Assembly: GCF_003369915.1 (NCBI RefSeq)
Contig: NC_046675.1
Location: 6,882,001 to 6,946,000 of the forward strand
DNA length: 64,000 nucleotides
Direction: 5' to 3'
Source: Drosophila miranda
Lineage: Eukaryota; Arthropoda; Insecta; Diptera; Drosophilidae
Part shown: in pieces, positions 47,878-57,717 of the stretch
How positions within the stretch are numbered: position 1 is the first letter of the stretch
Layout of the letters: each line of letters begins with the position of its first letter
Translations under genes and position numbers: made by a program
Notes under the pieces: generated by a model
The model's input: the letters and a program-made list of their open reading frames with translations, nothing else
Told to the model about the DNA's origin: nothing
Database searches by the model: none

Positions 47878-48246
47878 TCAGAATCGTTTCGCCTGCTCCT
47901 TCTGGTGGTTGATGAAGGACATGGCATAGCCAATGGACCGCTTCACGCAGTGCTCGTCCATGTTGTTGTGCGACTTGCACTGACGCAGCTGGTCCGTCAC
48001 GTACTCCACAATCTGCTTCTTGGTGGTCTCGCTATCGATGCGCTCCAGGCGCTTCTCCACCTTGTGCATCAGCACATAGGCCTGGGGATGGTCGGCCACA
48101 TCGCAGGGCCACACCGAGGAGTGTCTGTGCGTCCAGCTGGGGCTCAGCTCCTGGGACTCATCTCGCGATTCATTCGATCCGCGCAGAGTCCGTGCCTGGG
48201 CCAACGCCAGGACCGTGCCGAGTACTAAGAAAATCAGAAAGCGCAT
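47878..48246 (-). CDS. fit: Female-specific independent of transformer (fit), secreted peptide
   Basis: Small secreted protein of 122 residues in one exon, starting MRFLIFLVLGTVLALAQART, a classical signal peptide. The mature part contains a WPCDVADHPQAYV segment and a QCKSHNNMDEHCVKRS segment, three cysteines in all, and ends in a basic tail. In D. melanogaster fit is fat-body expressed, sex-biased, and acts as a protein-satiety hormone. The assignment rests on size, signal peptide, Cys pattern and position between the secreted protein gene and the Arl pair, as I recall the melanogaster order; the sequence was not compared by search. A TATA box and GATA site lie upstream. Confidence 0.75.
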   Translation of the reverse strand: MRFLIFLVLGTVLALAQARTLRGSNESRDESQELSPSWTHRHSSVWPCDVADHPQAYVLMHKVEKRLERIDSETTKKQIVEYVTDQLRQCKSHNNMDEHCVKRSIGYAMSFINHQKEQAKRF

Positions 48247-48294
48247 TGCGATGAACGAATGGAAACTATTGGATTCCAGTCCCTGAGCTGCTCA

Positions 48295-48301
48295 TTTTAT
48301 A
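48295..48301 (-). promoter_or_regulatory. TATA box and adjacent GATA site of fit
   Basis: On the minus strand TATAAAA lies about 50 bp before the fit start codon, with GATAAG immediately upstream (48305-48310). A GATA site close to a TATA box is typical of fat-body and gut genes, matching the known expression of fit. Confidence 0.6.
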
Positions 48302-48619
48302 GCCCTTATCAGCTGGAAAACCGCTGACACCCATACCCATAATCTGTGCAGGTCTAGAGTTCCTAATTTTCCTCACATAGCACAATTTTCTCCGATTAGA
48401 AAGTTCACTGGCCCTGGCCCAGGTAGGGTGATGCTGCTCTGACAAAATGCTAATGACACGCCAGGCGCTGGCGGAGGAGACTTTGTCAGTCCCTATAATG
48501 ATAATCTATAACGATTAAAACAACGTATTATATGCCATTGAACCTTGATTAGTCCCTTGTTAAGCTTCATTTAAAATTTAGAACAGAATTATAGCTCAAT
48601 GAACGAATGGTTTATACGA

Positions 48620-49227
48620 TCACTTTCGTATATTCTTGGAAATCCAACCGATGATGCCCTGTAAAACGTCTGCAAAGTGTTGCAAGTAATTTAAATTGAA
48701 AGTGATTCCTCAACCCACCTGAATACCGCTGCCTGTCGTCACCGAACACTCTTGTATGATCCACTCGCGTCCCTCCAAGCGGCTCAGACCCATCAAATCG
48801 ACCATAAGGCGGCTGGACATGGCACCCAAGGCGTCCTGTTTGTTGGCCACAATCAGCAGTGGGACATTCCGTACTCGCTCATCCAGCAGAACATCACAGA
48901 GCACGCAACGAGCCTCGCTCAGCCGGGCCGTATCCTTGCTGTCGATGACAAAGATCTGCGGGTGGATTTTTTTTGGATTTTAGCTGGGTAACCTCTGATG
49001 AGTAGTCCAAGTCTCACCAAGCCCCTGACATTCTTGTAATAGTTGGCCCAGAGCTGTCGGTTTTTCAGCCGTCCGTGACACCTTACACTGTCGCCCAATT
49101 TGTCAGCTAGGCTTCCGGTCAGAGATGATTTGCCAGCATTGTCCAGTCCCAAGACGAGGAGACAGGGCTCCTCGGCCCTTGGAGGCAGGAGTTTGCGAAT
49201 GAGCGAAAAGGAGCCGTTAAAGCACAT
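48620..49227 (-). CDS. CG17819: Arf-like GTPase lacking switch I and G3 (CG17819-like)
   Basis: Arl-family relative in three exons, 49018-49227, 48719-48955 and 48620-48658, about 161 residues. The P-loop GLDNAGKSS, NKQD and ECSVTTG (G5) are intact, and the fold ends WISKNIRK. The region that should hold the switch I Thr and the WDxGG (G3) motif is missing: SLTGSLADKLGDSVRCHG runs directly into RLKNRQLWANYYKNV, which normally follows WDIGGQ. The frame is open across this point, so it looks like an in-frame deletion, not a missed exon. The last intron uses acceptor TTTTACAG|GGC, which restores GSGIQGIIGW. It lies next to dnd in the same orientation and likely arose by tandem duplication. Without G2/G3 it may not hydrolyse GTP; whether this is ancestral is unknown. 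Confidence 0.8.
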
Positions 49228-49372
49228 GGAGACCTTATTGTATTCAAGTACAGATAAATGTAAGTGTTCTATTAAGGTTGAAGTAAAACTGCATTTCTAC
49301 TAAGTTTTAAGGATATTAGATTAGATGTACATATATTTATGAGTCGAACCTTAAAATAAATTATTAAACAAA

Positions 49373-50288
49373 TTATTTCTTCATGTTCTGGCACACCCAG
49401 TCCATTCCCTCCTTCAGGCCAGTGCCATTGACCGCAGTGCAAGCCTTAATCTCCCAGGTGCGCCCCTGGAGCTGGACCAAGTTCATTCTCTCGGCCACTT
49501 CGGATGCAGTCATGGCATCGGGCATATCTTGTTTGTTGGCAAAGACCAGCAAAGGCACCTGCTTGAGGCGATTGTCCATCAGCATTTCGAACAGTTCGCT
49601 GCCCGCCTCCGGCAAACGGGCCCGATCCGTGCAGTCAATCACGTAGATCTGTCGAGGAAGGGAGTAGTTATAAAAGGAATTCAAGGATTATCTTCGGGCA
49701 GACTCACCAGGACATCGGTATTGGCAAAGTAGTTTTTCCAATAGGGACGGATCTTCCACTGGCCGCCAATGTCCCACACATTGAGCTTGAACCCATCGGC
49801 TGCCACGGACTTGATGTTAAAGCCGGCCGTGGGCGTTACCTGCAGGGGTTCACTCCTTATTTTTGGGGAAAAACAGAAACGCTTCTGTTTCTTTTTCATA
49901 CGAACCGTTGTTATATCCTCCGACGCCAGTTGCTTCAGAATCGTGGTCTTGCCCGCATTGTCCAGGCCAAGGAGCAGAATTCGTGCCTCCTTTTCCGGAT
50001 TGGGGCGCAGTTTGCGTAGCAGCGAAAGCAGTCCCTACAGTTATAGAATATTATTAGCTTTCATTTCAATTTTTGAATTGTGCTTAGGGCGCCAAAAGCA
50101 CACAGCAGTGCTGCAAAAAGCACCACACGACTAGTGTTTGGCAACGTACGTTTCACGAGTGTATCCATGGAAACGATCGCGACAACAAACAAAATTAGAT
50201 TTTTTGGGAAAAATTACTTAATAACAAATTGTAATTGGCTTATTACGCCACGAAAGAGTGCCCATTAAGTGCACAATCTACATACCAT
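49373..50288 (-). CDS. dnd: Arl3 GTPase (dead end)
   Basis: ADP-ribosylation factor-like 3, a small GTPase releasing lipidated cargo from carriers such as UNC119 and PDE6D in cilia; in Drosophila, dnd also acts in tracheal fusion. Coding exons are 50286-50288, 49906-50034, 49708-49839 and 49373-49648, giving 179 residues. Exon 1 carries only the start codon. The [11 protein letters not shown] start, [19 protein letters not shown] (switch I), WDIGGQ (G3), NKQD, and the C-terminal [15 protein letters not shown] all match Arl3. A Trp replaces the Arg after WDIGGQ of human ARL3. All intron ends are canonical. Intron 1 carries a short duplicated segment and an X-box-like palindrome. Confidence 0.95.
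50057..50140 (+). repeat. Duplicated ~85-bp segment, copy in dnd intron 1
   Basis: GCTTTCATTTCAATTTTTGA through GGCGCCAAAAGCACA to CACCACACGACTAGTGTT has a diverged partner at 52581-52673. It contains a TTTGGCGCC (E2F-like) string on the opposite strand. Confidence 0.85.
50161..50174. promoter_or_regulatory. X-box-like palindrome in dnd intron 1
   Basis: GTATCCATGGAAAC resembles the palindromic X-box GTTGCCATGGCAAC, with three mismatches. It lies 112-127 bp downstream of the dnd start codon. It is weaker than the cby site and may be fortuitous. Confidence 0.3.
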
Positions 50289-50609
50289 CTTATTCGATCT
50301 GAAAGCGGCAACAGCTTGTCACTATCTGTCCCGGAGCGGTGATTTTCTACGATAAGGCGTGCGCGGGCGCTCCTGAACGTGTCTTTTGGATTAGGAGGAA
50401 AACTGATAGAAAAAAACCACCACCAAACACAACATTTCAGGTTCAACGCCAGGCACCAACTACTACTAAAAAATTCTCTCAACGCTCCACCAACCAACAA
50501 CAACACAACAGCAGCGAGAGCGGGCCAAAAGCGTCGCTACGCAACCGCCGGGTCTGGGTCTGTGTCTGGCCTGGCCTGGCCGTGTGGAGCCGGCCGAAAC
50601 GGAAGAAGA

Positions 50610-52028
50610 TGCGACAGTTACTATTTACGGGCTTCAACGCATTTGGCCAGCATGAATTTGTAAACAGCCCCCACGACGAGCGCGCTGCCAGTGCCAGTGC
50701 AGTGTGTGCAGGCTTTAGTGGTTTGTATCTGGCAACAAAGCCGCCGCGCGGCTCGCTCTCTCACCCAATTGAAATGTATACTAAGCAGTCCTTTCATTAT
50801 AGAATTAAATGCGCACGACGGCGGCAACAGCAACAGCAACAGCAAAAAGAATCAGTGCACGATCTCGATCGCTTGGCGTTACACTGCCTATGCCCTAGAC
50901 CGGAAGTTGCGACTGCGGGGCCTGCTCGAGACGGAGCCAGGCGATTGCGTGGAAGTGGAAGCCCCTGGAGAGATAAAAGCATTGGCCGCTGGCGACTCGC
51001 ACTGCCTGGTTCTGCTGTACACTGGCGAACTGTACAAAATTCAGCCCAAATTGGAGGCGACTTTGCAAGCGATACGACTGGAAAGTCCCCCCAGACCAAG
51101 TACGGCAACGAAGCGGACTATTTTCGGGGCGGCCAAGGCTCCAGCACCTCCCATTATCGAGCACATTGCCTGCGGAACGAACATCAATGTGGCAATCAGC
51201 TCTGAAAATGCGGTCTACTCCATACCCAGTTGCCTGCATCAGTTTCCCGATCGCCAGTGGCGAGTCCAGCAGCTGGAATGTGGACATGAGCATGCCCTGC
51301 TTCTCAATGGCAACGGCGACGTATACACCTGGGGAAATGGTCTGTAGGTATTCCCGTTTATAATTCAGTTTCGGGTTTTTGACACTTTTGTTTACTTTTC
51401 ACAGTCGCGGTCAGTTGGGACAAATGGCGCTAGGAGTGGAAGAAACGCCCCAATTGATAGAGGCGCTAGCGGGGATCAAGGTATGTCACTGTCTTCGTTT
51501 CTTATCTCAGTTGTCACAGTCACACTCGAGCGTTAATTGTAGATAACTGGCATTGCTGCCGGCGGATGGCACAGTGCGGCTATATCCGCATTCGGAGATC
51601 TCTACACTTGGGGGCTCAACTGCAGCGGCCAACTTGGCATGCGCGTTATGAAACCCGGTGGCTTGCTGAAGGAGCCCACCGTGTATCCCCTACCACAGCT
51701 GCATGATCTGCCCGAGTGCTGCTGCTCCAGCAGAGAGAACGAGAGTGGGGATGATGAAGGCGTCTGTGAGCCTCTCAGAGTTTTCGCCGGCTCTCGTCAC
51801 ACTCTGCTGCTTCGGCGGTGTGGGAGGCTATGGGCTAGTGGCTGGTGCATACACGGTCAGTTGGGCAAGCAACTGTGTGAGCAGAACTTTTTGGACTCAT
51901 TCCAAGCTCTAGATGGAGTTGGTGTAGACCTCGATTTCGTCAACGGCCTATGCGGGCCTTGGGCAACGCTGCTCGTGGTGACGGCGAAGCAAAAGAAGAG
52001 TGTTTCCTCTGCTGATGCCATTTCTTGA
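50610..52028 (+). CDS. CG6678: RCC1-repeat protein (SERGEF-like)
   Basis: Beta-propeller protein of the RCC1 family. Exons are 50610-50720, 50803-51343, 51405-51480 and 51543-52028, about 404 residues. The N terminus MRQLLFTGFNAFGQ and internal LLNGNGDVYTWGNGLRGQLGQM, ISAFGDLYTWGLNCSGQLGM and LWASGWCIHGQLGKQ are RCC1-type blades with W-G and GQLG signatures. The first intron uses a modest GTTTGT donor, chosen because it keeps the frame into the SIAWRYTAYAL exon; the alternative frames fail. Human SERGEF (secretion-regulating exchange factor) is the closest family I know; nucleotide-exchange activity is inferred only. Symbol from memory of locus order. The start is divergent from dnd, about 320 bp away. 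Confidence 0.85.
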
Positions 52029-52580
52029 GTGCACAGGTCATCTACCTGTTCTAATGGGGTTCGAATAGGGTTAGAGCTAGAGCAACCTGTTTTCTTGTGC
52101 AGTATTTTGTGGCACCAGACTAGATCAAGTTGGAATTTGTGGCCCACCGGATTCCGCCCCCCTAAATCGAGCATCCTGGTCCACAGACAAATTTGCATGC
52201 AGACATTACATGGATACATACACTTATATATATTGTTTACAATTTGATTATTTTTATATTTTTCTTAATTTATAATTCGAACTTTGCTTGTGATCTGCGG
52301 GCACATGGTGTTCCAAGAAGAAAACCTTAACACTCTGGGTCACTGTTTTGCTCTAAGACTTACACCACCACCGATGGTAATAGATATGATCGCGCAGCAA
52401 AATAAAATCGCTCCCATTGATCCAAAAATAATTATAAAACTAGAACACGTGCGCACTGGGTGGAGAAGTTGGTAATTATCGACGGGAGCTTAAACAACCG
52501 CTAACCCGCAGCTTTTGGGCATCAACTCGCAGCTCTCAAGGCAGAACAGAACCACCAACATAACGCATACAGCATACATG

Positions 52581-52673
52581 TGCTTTCATTTCGATTTTTG
52601 AATTGCTCTTAGGGCGCCAAATGCACAGAAGTGCTGGAAAGAGCACCACACGACTAGTGTTAGGAAGTGCTGG
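52581..52673 (+). repeat. Duplicated ~85-bp segment, copy 2
   Basis: TGCTTTCATTTCGATTTTTG through GGGCGCCAAATGCACAG to CACCACACGACTAGTGTTAGG, about 85 percent identical by eye to the dnd intron 1 copy. It sits 550 bp downstream of the RCC1-repeat gene. Confidence 0.85.
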
Positions 52674-52923
52674 TTTTATATTTTTTGCTGAAATGGTTCT
52701 ACGAAACTCGCAACATTATTCCGCAACATTATCAGCGCAACATCTATGAATTTACGTAATTCGCAACATTCCTAAGCAACATTATGTTAAAGTAATGTTA
52801 AACTAAGCGCATGGGACAATGTTAATGTCAAAAGATGGCGCGAAAATTTAAAAATGCTTGTGTTTCTGCCAAAAGAAGAATTACTCTTGTTTAATTTTGA
52901 ATGCTACAAATGAAATTTCAAAC

Positions 52924-53711
52924 TCAATTACGTTCAATAAAAACCGCAACTAGAATTAGAACAGCAAGGCAAAATGACTTAGAATGATCCGCATTGCCAC
53001 TAAAAAAAAGGGAAATTAATATAATAAATGAAAATTCACAGAATGGTACAAACACATACGTGGCCTTGGGAATATTTTCCTTGAATTCCGATTTAATATT
53101 GCCTTTCGGCTTGTACCGCGCCACAACGTAGTGGTTTTCATCCCTATGAAGGGGGATGAGTGGCGGTTTGCTAAATACGAATATGATCGATTCACTCACT
53201 TTGTAAAAAGGCCAATACCCAGAGTGTTCGAAGCCTTCCAAATCATGGCCGTGAAATGTTCAGTTTCCGAACTCAATCTTGGTGCATTATAATCGTACAG
53301 GTTCTTTTCCATATACCAGCTCTCTATGCATTCTAGCGGCTTCTTGATAGTCATGCACAAATTTTCTGTATACCCATCAAGTTTCGTTGGCTCCAGCTTA
53401 CCCTTCCCGGCCAGAGTCTGTATGTGACGGAAAACTATCAGTTGTTAGTGGTAGCTCTCTGGGACTTTGTTTCGAATTGCAGCAATACCTTGGCATATGC
53501 TTCGCATTCGTTGCTCAGGTCCGAGTCCAATTTTAAGTCCGGGCAACCGTGATTTTTTCTGTGCTCATTGTGCCTTGCAAGGGCATCCTCAGGAAAGCCC
53601 CCATCGATCTGGGCGAACTGCCACTAAAGTAGAACGGTGCTGCCAAATTGTATGTATTTTCATTTCACTTACCCCATAAATAGCTAACAAAATGAGTATA
53701 ATTTTCACCAT
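52924..53711 (-). CDS. CAP/SCP domain secreted protein (GAPR-1/CRISP type)
   Basis: Five exons on the minus strand, 53673-53711, 53489-53617, 53200-53417, 53060-53143 and 52924-52999, join in frame to 181 residues. A signal peptide (MVKIILILLAIYGFAQ) is followed by the CAP domain: LARHNEHRKNHGCP, LSNECEAYAKTLAGK, ENLCM, HFTAMIWKASNTLGIG (the conserved H[FY]TA.IWK block) and HYVVARYKPKGNI. The final exon adds a hydrophobic C-terminal segment (FCLAVLILVAVFIERN), which could be a membrane or GPI-like tail and is unusual for the family. CAP proteins act extracellularly in reproduction and immunity; the role here is unknown. From exon spacing it is a normal, intact gene. Confidence 0.9.
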
Positions 53712-54199
53712 TTTATAAACCTTTTTATTCAACCGAAAGAGTTTTACTTTGAACAATCGATTGGCAGTATTTGCCAGGGCAAAGATACAAGTCTGAAGGT
53801 TTTTTCCAATTGCATTTGACAAATGCTTTTTCAAAAATTCATCTAAAAGATAAAAGGTGACGATTGGGTGAAGCCCCAACCATATTTCGAGGAGTTTTTC
53901 CTGGATTTTTGAAGGTTTTATAACAATAAAGGGGCACGCCTCCAACCCACAGCAGATATTAACTTGTTTGAGTGTTGGGAGCATGGGCTCTAGGAGATCC
54001 TCGGAGCAGCACTCCCTGACTGAATAAAAATACTTTCAAAGGTTTAGTTGTCTCTAAGGTGCTCTAGTGCTCGCTTTATTTAAAGTAAAATCTTTTGTCA
54101 TAAATAGGAGGTTTTTGTAGAAAATACTGTAGTACAATCTGTACAACCCGAATTTTCCCAACAAAACTGAGCTCATTGGAAACTGAAAAAATCTTAAGA

Positions 54200-54589
54200 A
54201 TGGGGTGAGTGTTGCCTTAGGGAAAATCATCTAAAAAACAAGACGCTTGATTCTCCTCATTTCAGTGACAGCATCATCTGGTTTTTGTGTTGTCGGCTTA
54301 TCGTATTCAGTTTTAGTCAGTATGGCTCCTGGGGCAGTCAGGAGGCCCTCGGCGATGAAAATACGATGCGCAAGTTCGACTTTAAGGACTTGCAAGAGCT
54401 AGAACCGGCTTTATTTATAATGCTCCTGATTATCAGAATCTAGAACCTCCGTTGCCGCATCAAAAGTACACAGTCATTCGCCTCGAGGGAAGCACACAAA
54501 ATTTTTCATCTTGGGGTAGGACTACAGCCGTGCCATTGTGCCGTAGTCGTACCCGTAGCCGTCGACGTCGCAGCGCATTTAATCAGTAA
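54200..54589 (+). pseudogene. Small Arg-rich gene with apparent frameshift, unrecognised
   Basis: A tiny exon (54200-54204, ATGGG) with a GTGAGT donor splices in frame to 54266 onwards (TTTCAG|). The product begins MGDSIIWFLCCRLIVFSFSQ, resembling a signal peptide. The frame then stops at 54441-54443, but the other frame from about 54405 carries FIYNAPDYQNLEPPLPHQK and ends in an Arg-rich tail (CRSRTRSRRRRSAFNQ) at 54587-54589. A one-base indel near 54390-54410 best explains this: a pseudogene, a sequencing error or an unmodelled splice. Unknown family. Confidence 0.45.
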
Positions 54590-57500
54590 ATTGTATTTTT
54601 AAAAATGTTATTAAACAATATTTGCCCTAGCAAAAGTCAGACGAACATAGTGCAATAAACTTTTCAGCACTTGTGACTCGTCAGACCCGATGAGTGGCTG
54701 ACTGCCTGACTGCCCGACTGATTGACTGTCGTCGGGTTGGGCCTGGAGCTTTCGTTGTGTTGGGGTATTTCTTTGTTTTAGCTTGGGCTATTTTCCGCGA
54801 ACGCGTGATAATTTCGATTTCGTTGAAGTGCTGATCCGCGTGAAGGTTTCTCGTGCCACATGCGTTTATAAGATGGGATACTACGTGATTCAACTTGGAA
54901 ACGATCGTCAGGTTTTAGGCAGCTTCCATGACTTTTTCACGAGCTTCGAGTCTTCGCTTTGTCCCAACCATTGATCGTATTGTAGGGCCTTCAATGGCCG
55001 CCTCTGTCCGACCGTCTATAAATTCAGATATATATATCTGTGTGTGCTCTATAAGTATACATATGGTGTGGCGGTCTGTGGGCGAGTTCAACGCTTTCAT
55101 GTTATTTGCCAAATGAAAAAGTAGAAAACAAATGTTTATCTTATAATGCACTCTGTGTGGCAGTTCTGTTCTGTTCTGGAAGACGCCCGGACAGACGGAA
55201 TGCGGTGCGTAAATAGGCTTTGCTTTGCTTTTGGGCTTTACGTTTTTATTTTTTTTCATTTTTTTTTCATTTTATGAGCGGTGGTTTTTTGTTGGGTTGG
55301 CAAACTTTGTTATCGACAAAAAAAAAAGAAAGAAGAACTCTGGCTGGAGGCCTAGAGGGCCAGCGGGTGCTTGTCACTTTTAGGTCGCAAAACTATTTGC
55401 AGCTAGAAATTGCCACCGCAGAATGACTAAGAGAGTGCCGGGCAGAGCGGACGGCAGAGAGATGGAACGATGGAGCGATGGAGAGTTCAAGCGCCTGACT
55501 CAAGGCAATCACTGTCTGCAGCTTATCAGGGCAGCAGCAGGAGGAGCAGCAACAGCAGCAGAGGCGAGGCGGCAACCACTTGAGGGCCGGGCCGGGCCTG
55601 TCCCCAGTACGAAAAGTGCTAATTGTAGAGCCCACCGGGGGCACAGGCAGAGGCACTGGCGTCTCTGGTTTTCGTTTCTCGAAAAGTGTTATTCATGCGT
55701 GCCAGGAGACGCCAAAGCTTCAACAGAAATCAGTCAATCATAACCGAAAACATGAGAGAGCGACGGCTGTTGAGGACCTAAAAAACATGGTCATAAATAT
55801 CCCAGATTTGATCCAGGCTAGAGGCTACTCTTCTCGCTGTTTGCCCGCTGTCCGAATTGACGGGATCCAACGCCACATGCCCCCTCCCAGGCTGCCATTG
55901 GAGGCCTTCTCCCTCCACTGTTTGTGGTGTTGTGTGTGCAAAGGTCTCATCACTTGGTTGGCTCCCGCTCCCTGACCTACCTTGGGGCTGGCCTGTCTGT
56001 GTGGGGTGGTGTTTCACTTGTGTGTGTGCACTGCCTATTTACTTTTTGGCGTACATTGAACCGCAAAAACTCAACTCAAAGGCCCCTCGCCACCCCCGCA
56101 ACTAATCGTCACTTTGTTTTTGCGTTAATGACTTGCCTTGTCCCTCTCCCACTCTCCCACTCTACCTCCTGGGGGAGGCCTACACACACTTGAGTGAATA
56201 CACGAAAAAAGAAGCGAAAAGCAAAACGTGTTCCCAAAACGTTTTGGCATCCCAAATGTAAATGGAAGCAGCTCCTGTCCTACCACTCAAAGTGCCATCA
56301 AAATTATGCATGAATGTATTTGCCTCATTTCTACACTTGCCACTGCCGCCTGCAACACATGCCTGCCCAAATATAAAAAAAGTACTAACGTGCCCCGCAC
56401 CCGCAGCCGAAAAAAAAAGAAAGAAATCCGGGTAGAACGAATGAAGGGAATGGAACGAACGAAAATGAAACGAATGCAGCGTCGCATTTTTACGGCTCCA
56501 TTCATGTGACGACGGAAGTGTCAAGTGGCTGTTGGCAACTCCTCGTCGACAGGAGGCGACTGCTCTCCTCATCCTGCACGTCCTTTTCGTCAACGTCGTC
56601 GGAGCTGCTGCTTCGTCGTTTTTCTCTGCATCGAAAATGCCGTTATTGTTGCCAGTTGTCTACATGCTCTATGCTCTCTATGCTCCATGTACATCACATC
56701 ACATCAGCGTCCCCTAACCTCTACCTCGGCTTCGTGTCTACGTGCGCCTCCAAGTTCCATTCTGCTTGCCAATCTCCCTTCTCCTCCTCTCCCTCTTTGC
56801 GATGGCGTCTGCCGTTGAGTGGGCAAACTTTTTAACGTACATATGTATGTACATGTGTATATATATGTGTGTGTGTTTATGTGTGTATGGATATGTTTCA
56901 TTTTTTTCACATTTTCCCCATTTTTCTGTGTGTGTTTTTTTTTTTTGTGTGTGTGTACTTTGCTTCATTTTTCTATGCCCTTCATTTAGGTGGCTTTGTT
57001 CTTTTCGGAGTACAGTTGTGCGCACAGGGGTAAGTAGCCTCTGTCAAGTGCATGACTAAGTAGACGTACAGATTTTTGATATGAACCAATATTCGTTGGA
57101 AAGTAAGAAATGGCATAAAACCCGCAAAGACTCTACTTTTTATGGGGTATTGGAAATTGCTTGGGGTTTATATTTTCTAGTGGGAAAACTTGGACATTTC
57201 ATCTCTCCAAGAGGTAATTTTCCCTGCCTGGTTTGAAAGTGATTTCCCAAAAAGACACAACCATTAAGGCACCATTTTTCGCCTTTTTGGCACTCACTTC
57301 CGCTGCAAATGCCCTGACAGATGTCTAATTTGTTGACAGCTTGAGTGTCCTGCCAGCACAAAACAACCGCCTAATTACAGTTAGCCACTTACTTAACCAG
57401 CCATGATAGACCCACGATTACATGATTACATTGCCAGACCAGACCAGACCTCCTGCATCCTCTTTATGGGAGAGGCGCTAAGGCTATCGCTTTCGCTTTC

Positions 57501-57687
57501 GTTTGGAGCTGCTGCCTGGACATTTGCATTGCGTCTGGCTGTCTAATGAAATTCCGTTGGCTGCACGACCTTCGCCGACTAGTTGCAGTTTTTGGTCAAA
57601 CAAAACGCCCAAAACGGCGCCATTCATAGCCACACAGCCACACAGCCACGACCATGGCCACGACCAGGGCCGTTTCCCCAATGCCTG

Positions 57688-57717
57688 CTGGCTGGCTGCC
57701 TGGCTGGCTGGCTGGCT
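57688..57717. repeat. (GGCT)n tetranucleotide repeat
   Basis: About seven GGCT units with one interruption (GCCT). Simple sequence in non-coding DNA. Confidence 0.85.
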
